NCBI GenBank assembly: GCA_900542635.1
Contig: UQOJ01000020.1
Span: 1 to 33,920, forward strand
Direction: 5' to 3'
Length of the DNA stretch: 33,920 nt
Source of the DNA: an uncultured Collinsella sp.
GTDB lineage: Bacteria; Actinomycetota; Coriobacteriia; Coriobacteriales; Coriobacteriaceae
The notes below the pieces were generated by a model, which worked only from the letters and a program-made list of their open reading frames with translations, did no database searches and was not told where the DNA came from. Of this stretch, positions 30,836 through 33,920 are shown in pieces. Within the stretch, counting starts at the first letter, position 1. Each line of letters starts with the position of its first letter. A program made the translations under genes and the position numbers.

Positions 30836-33463
30836 CTACTCGGCGTCGGGGACCTCGTAGGTGGCCGCCGGCGTATTGTCGCACACGACGGTAAAGCCGC
30901 CATCCTTGTCGACATCGACCGTCACCTGATCGCCCTCGCGCACCGTGCCGTCGATGATAGCGGCCGCGATGGCATCAACGACCTCGCGCTGGACCAGACG
31001 CTTGAGCGGACGGGCGCCAAAGACCGGGTCCAGGCCGCCCACGGCGAGCATCTGCTTGGCCGCCGGGGTGATGGCAAGCGTCATGCGTTCCTTGGCCAGA
31101 CGCGCGCGGACGTCGGCGAGCTGGATGTCGACGATCTTCTCGATCTGCGCCATGCCGAGCGGATGGAACACCACGATATCGTCGATACGGTTGAGGAACT
31201 CGGGGCGGAAGGTCTGAGCCATAGCCGCGTCGACCTGATGGCGCATCTCCTCCTCGTCCTTGCCGGAAAGCTCGGCGATAGCCTTGGAGCCCACGTTGCT
31301 CGTCATGATGATGATCGTGTTCTTGAAGGACACCTGGCGACCCTGGCCATCGGTCAGGCGGCCGTCGTCGAGCACCTGCAGCAGCACGTTAAAGACATCC
31401 GGATGGGCCTTCTCCATCTCGTCGAGCAAGATCACGGAGTACGGACGACGGCGCACGGCCTCGGTGAGCTGGCCGCCCTCGTCGTAGCCCACATATCCCG
31501 GGGGCGCGCCGATCAGACGCTGGACGCTGAACTTCTCCATGTACTCGGACATGTCGATACGCACGAGCGCGCGCTCGTCATCGAAGAGGCACTCGGCAAG
31601 CGCCTTGGCGAGCTCGGTCTTGCCCACGCCGGTGGGGCCCAGGAAGAAGAAACTGCCGATGGGCTTGTCCGGATCGGAGAGGCCCGCACGGCTGCGGCGC
31701 ACGGCTGCGGCGACGGCGGAGACGGCCTCGTCCTGGCCGATGACGCGCTTATGCAGCTCGCCCTCCAGGCCCTTGAGCTTGTCGAGCTCGCCCTGCATCA
31801 TCTTGGAGACGGGCACACCGGTCCAAGCGCTCACGACCTCGGCAATCTCATCGGAGGTCACCTGTTCGTTGAGGCCCTCGCCGTCCTGTTGCTTTTGCGC
31901 CTCGAGCGCGGCCTCGGAATCTTGAATCTGCTGCTGCAGACCAGGAATCACGGAGTAGCGCAGCTCGGACGCACGGCCCAGGTCGCCGTTACGCGTCGCG
32001 CGCTCCTCTTCGCTCTTGGCCTCGTCGAGCTGCCCCTTGAGCTCCTGCACGTGGTCGATGGCGTTCTTCTGGTTGAGCCAGCCGGCCTTTTGCACGTTGA
32101 GCTTTTCTTGGACCTCGGCAATCTCTTGACGCAAGGCCTCCAGACGCTCCTTGGAGGCGTCGTCGGTCTCTTTCATGAGCGCCTGCTCCTCGATCTGCAG
32201 CTGGGTGAGCTGACGCGTGGTGGCGTCGATCTCGACCGGCATGCTGTCGAGCTCCATGCGCAGGCGGCTTGCGGCCTCATCGACCAGGTCGATGGCCTTG
32301 TCGGGCAGGAAGCGGTCGGCAATGTAGCGATCGGAGAGGTCGGCGGCGGCCACGAGCGCGCTATCGGTGATGTGCACGCCGTGGAAGATCTCGTACTTCT
32401 CCTTGAGGCCACGCAGGATCGAGATGGTGTCCTCGACGGTAGGCTCGCTCACCATAACAGTCTGGAAACGACGGGCGAGCGCCGCGTCCTTCTCGATGTA
32501 CTTGCGGTATTCGTCGAGTGTGGTCGCGCCGATCGCATGCAGGTCGCCACGGGCGAGCGCAGGCTTGAGGATGTTGCCGGCGTCCATGGAGCCCTCGGTG
32601 GCACCCGCGCCCACGATGGTGTGGAGCTCATCGATAAACAGGATGACCTTGCCCTCGGATTTTTGCACTTCCTTGAGCACGGCCTTTAAGCGGTCCTCGA
32701 ACTCACCGCGGTACTTGGCGCCGGCGACCAGCGCGCTCATGTCGAGCTCGATGAGGTCGCGGTCGCGCAGGGTGCTCGGCACGTCGCCGGCCACGATACG
32801 CTGGGCGATGCCCTCGACGATGGCCGTTTTACCGACGCCCGGCTCGCCGATGAGCACGGGGTTGTTCTTGGTGCGGCGGGACAGGACCTGGATGGTGCGG
32901 CGAATCTCATCGGTACGGCCGATGACCGGGTCGAGCTTGCCGGCGCGGGCCAGGTCGCAGATGTTGCGACCGTACTGCTCCAGCGCCTCAAACTGCGTCT
33001 TGTCCTCGGCAGACGTCACGCGGTCATCGCCACGCAGCTCCTCATAGACCTGCTCAATGCGCTCCTTGGTCACGCTGGCATCGCGCAGCACGCGGCCCGC
33101 CTCGCCCTTGTCCTCGGCAAGTGCCATCAGTAGATGCTCGGTCACTACAAAGCTGTCGCCCATCTTGGTGGCCTTCTTCTCGGCCTTTTCGATGACGCGG
33201 ACGAGCTCGTTGGACAGGCCCATCTGCTGGCCCTCGCCCGAAACCTTGGGCGCATGGTCGATGGCATCCTGCGTGGAGCGTGCGAGCTGAGTCGGGTCAG
33301 CGCCGATGCGCTCGATGATCACGGAAATATTGCGCTCGCCGGCACCGAGCAGGGCAGACAGCAGGTGAATCGGCTCTACCGCGCCGGCCTGCGCGTCGGC
33401 AGCTGTGCTCATGGCGGTCTGCAACGCCTCGCGCGACGTCATTGCTAGCTTATCGATTCTCAT
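30836..33463 (-). CDS. clpB: ATP-dependent disaggregase ClpB
   Basis: 875-residue Hsp100 chaperone that extracts proteins from aggregates with the DnaK system. It has an N-terminal Clp repeat domain (1-145), the first AAA+ module (Walker A GEPGVGKTA at 206, Walker B VILFIDELHT), and a long coiled-coil middle domain (about 410-530), which separates ClpB from ClpA/ClpC. The second AAA+ module has Walker A GPTGVGKTE (~610), ILLDEMEKAHPDV and sensor-2 GARPLKR. No ClpP-binding IGF/L loop is seen. AGAGGTGA lies just upstream of the ATG at 33463. The leader carries a 7-bp hairpin and, further up, an ATCTTATA/TATAAGAT dyad. Length and motifs are complete. Confidence 0.97.
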   Translation of the reverse strand: MRIDKLAMTSREALQTAMSTAADAQAGAVEPIHLLSALLGAGERNISVIIERIGADPTQLARSTQDAIDHAPKVSGEGQQMGLSNELVRVIEKAEKKATKMGDSFVVTEHLLMALAEDKGEAGRVLRDASVTKERIEQVYEELRGDDRVTSAEDKTQFEALEQYGRNICDLARAGKLDPVIGRTDEIRRTIQVLSRRTKNNPVLIGEPGVGKTAIVEGIAQRIVAGDVPSTLRDRDLIELDMSALVAGAKYRGEFEDRLKAVLKEVQKSEGKVILFIDELHTIVGAGATEGSMDAGNILKPALARGDLHAIGATTLDEYRKYIEKDAALARRFQTVMVSEPTVEDTISILRGLKEKYEIFHGVHITDSALVAAADLSDRYIADRFLPDKAIDLVDEAASRLRMELDSMPVEIDATTRQLTQLQIEEQALMKETDDASKERLEALRQEIAEVQEKLNVQKAGWLNQKNAIDHVQELKGQLDEAKSEEERATRNGDLGRASELRYSVIPGLQQQIQDSEAALEAQKQQDGEGLNEQVTSDEIAEVVSAWTGVPVSKMMQGELDKLKGLEGELHKRVIGQDEAVSAVAAAVRRSRAGLSDPDKPIGSFFFLGPTGVGKTELAKALAECLFDDERALVRIDMSEYMEKFSVQRLIGAPPGYVGYDEGGQLTEAVRRRPYSVILLDEMEKAHPDVFNVLLQVLDDGRLTDGQGRQVSFKNTIIIMTSNVGSKAIAELSGKDEEEMRHQVDAAMAQTFRPEFLNRIDDIVVFHPLGMAQIEKIVDIQLADVRARLAKERMTLAITPAAKQMLAVGGLDPVFGARPLKRLVQREVVDAIAAAIIDGTVREGDQVTVDVDKDGGFTVVCDNTPAATYEVPDAE

Positions 33464-33484
33464 GGAATCACCTCTCTTGGGGCG

Positions 33485-33577
33485 GCCGCCCTACGGGGCG
33501 GCTTCACGTTGTTCGAGAAGTATTGTTGCCAGCTTTGCGCGATCTTATACACAAATCTAAGTCTCTATATATAAGAT
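33485..33577 (-). promoter_or_regulatory. clpB leader hairpin and upstream dyad
   Basis: Hairpin GCCGCCC-N4-GGGCGGC (33485-33502) lies about 22 nt before the clpB start, close to the ribosome-binding site. Further up, an AT-rich promoter region carries the dyad ATCTTATA (33542-33549) / TATAAGAT (33570-33577). Both could regulate a heat-shock gene, but no HAIR (HspR) or CIRCE element is recognisable. Inferred. Confidence 0.45.
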
Positions 33578-33641
33578 TTTATGAGTGATTAAGTGATAGG
33601 GAGCAGGCACGCTCACCAGCCGCGGCCTCGTCCCCTTACTA

Positions 33642-33857
33642 TCTCAATCTGTAACATCTAGCGACTGTTTATGGCTCCAGATGTAACAAATCAAGATGAA
33701 ATGACCAGCGGCGCCCGCTTGTCTCAATCTGTAACATCTACTCGGCAAATAGAGCCCTATCTGTTACAGATTGAGAGAAACAGAAGACACCCGAATCGAA
33801 AATCTAAATCTGTAACACCAGGCCCACTTTTAGCGGCCAAGATGTTACAGATCGAGA
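33642..33857. repeat. Array of six ~17-19 bp repeats in alternating orientation
   Basis: TCTCAATCTGTAACATCTA occurs exactly at 33642-33660 and 33722-33740, with a variant at 33803-33819. Inverted copies lie at 33679-33697 (diverged), 33760-33776 and 33841-33857. Start-to-start distances are 37, 43, 38, 43 and 38 bp, giving three hairpin-forming units about 80-81 bp apart. The loops (about 18-21 nt) and inter-unit spacers (about 24-26 nt) are all different. It sits in a gene-free stretch upstream of clpB. Orientation alternates, so it is not a CRISPR. Confidence 0.9.
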
Positions 33858-33886
33858 CAGACCGAAAACCACCACAAAGGGGACAG

Positions 33887-33920
33887 TGAACTGCGCCCCG
33901 AAACTTGGACTGAACAAATA
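33887..33920. mobile_element. Possible terminal inverted repeat of an IS3-family (IS150-like) element, cut by the window end
   Basis: TGAACTGCGCCCC followed by GAAACTTGGAC (33887-33910) resembles IS150-type termini (TGTACTGCACCC...TTGGAC). If right, a transposase gene should follow just beyond the window. No transposase is visible here, so the call rests on this short match from memory. Confidence 0.4.

Noticed and set aside
33464..33600. HspR (HAIR) or CIRCE element in front of clpB
   Set aside because: Neither consensus is found; only an unrelated ATCTTATA/TATAAGAT dyad is present.
33642..33857. CRISPR array
   Set aside because: Repeats alternate in orientation and are under 20 bp, spacers vary in length by position, and no cas gene is present.

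Overview
The window reads as a chromosome segment of a high-GC, gut-type actinobacterium of the class Coriobacteriia, most likely Collinsella. This rests on the actinobacterial FHA / PP2C / FtsW-PBP / PASTA-kinase cluster, GC-rich codon use, abundant PTS sugar transporters and a large multi-cluster Fe-S flavoprotein. The genus is an inference; the class is more secure.

Layout. (1) 1-7.97 kb, + strand: a cell-wall and division signalling operon. It has two FHA-domain proteins, a membrane PP2C phosphatase with a long acidic tail, a fused FtsW/RodA-PBP2 protein and a PASTA Ser/Thr kinase, and ends in a strong terminator. (2) 8.0-14.5 kb: a LacI-family regulator (+) convergent with a minus-strand sugar block: sugar-phosphate isomerase/epimerase, PTS EIIBC, DeoR regulator, AlsE/Rpe-like epimerase and RpiB. 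16-bp dyads of the form nnTTAA-TCnn-TTRACC lie by lacI, upstream of the epimerase (twice) and upstream of deoR, which suggests one regulon. The AlsE-like epimerase plus RpiB suggest an allose/allulose-6-phosphate or pentose-phosphate route.

(3) 14.5-17.9 kb: a compact EcoRII-type restriction-modification island. It lies between an intact tRNA-Arg(CCT) and a diverged copy of that tRNA's 3' end and flank. The island edge also carries the first ~55 codons of an AAA ATPase gene, preceded by three 17-bp repeats spaced exactly 34 bp apart. No integrase is visible. (4) 17.9-21.8 kb: a cluster of palindromes, then a mannose-family PTS operon (EIIAB, EIIC, EIID) with a DUF956/ManO-like gene beyond an internal terminator.

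(5) 21.8-27.1 kb: a HypA nickel chaperone, a 925-residue Fe-S/FAD oxidoreductase, a divergent TetR regulator and a polytopic membrane protein (DUF5692-like). Two TTGAC-N5-GTCAA operators lie in the divergent gap. (6) 27.2-33.9 kb: a bitopic membrane protein of unknown role, an AAA/DUF4143 ATPase whose promoter lies inside a long dyad, a small acidic protein, and ClpB. Upstream of clpB is an unusual array of six ~17-19 bp repeats in strictly alternating orientation, and the window ends in what looks like the tip of an IS3-family element.

The most interesting unexplained structures are the alternating-repeat array near 33.7 kb, the 34-bp-periodic repeats before the broken ATPase, the tRNA-derived duplications bounding the R-M genes, and acidic [DE][DE]T[VI] motifs shared by two membrane proteins that may be targets of the kinase/FHA system.
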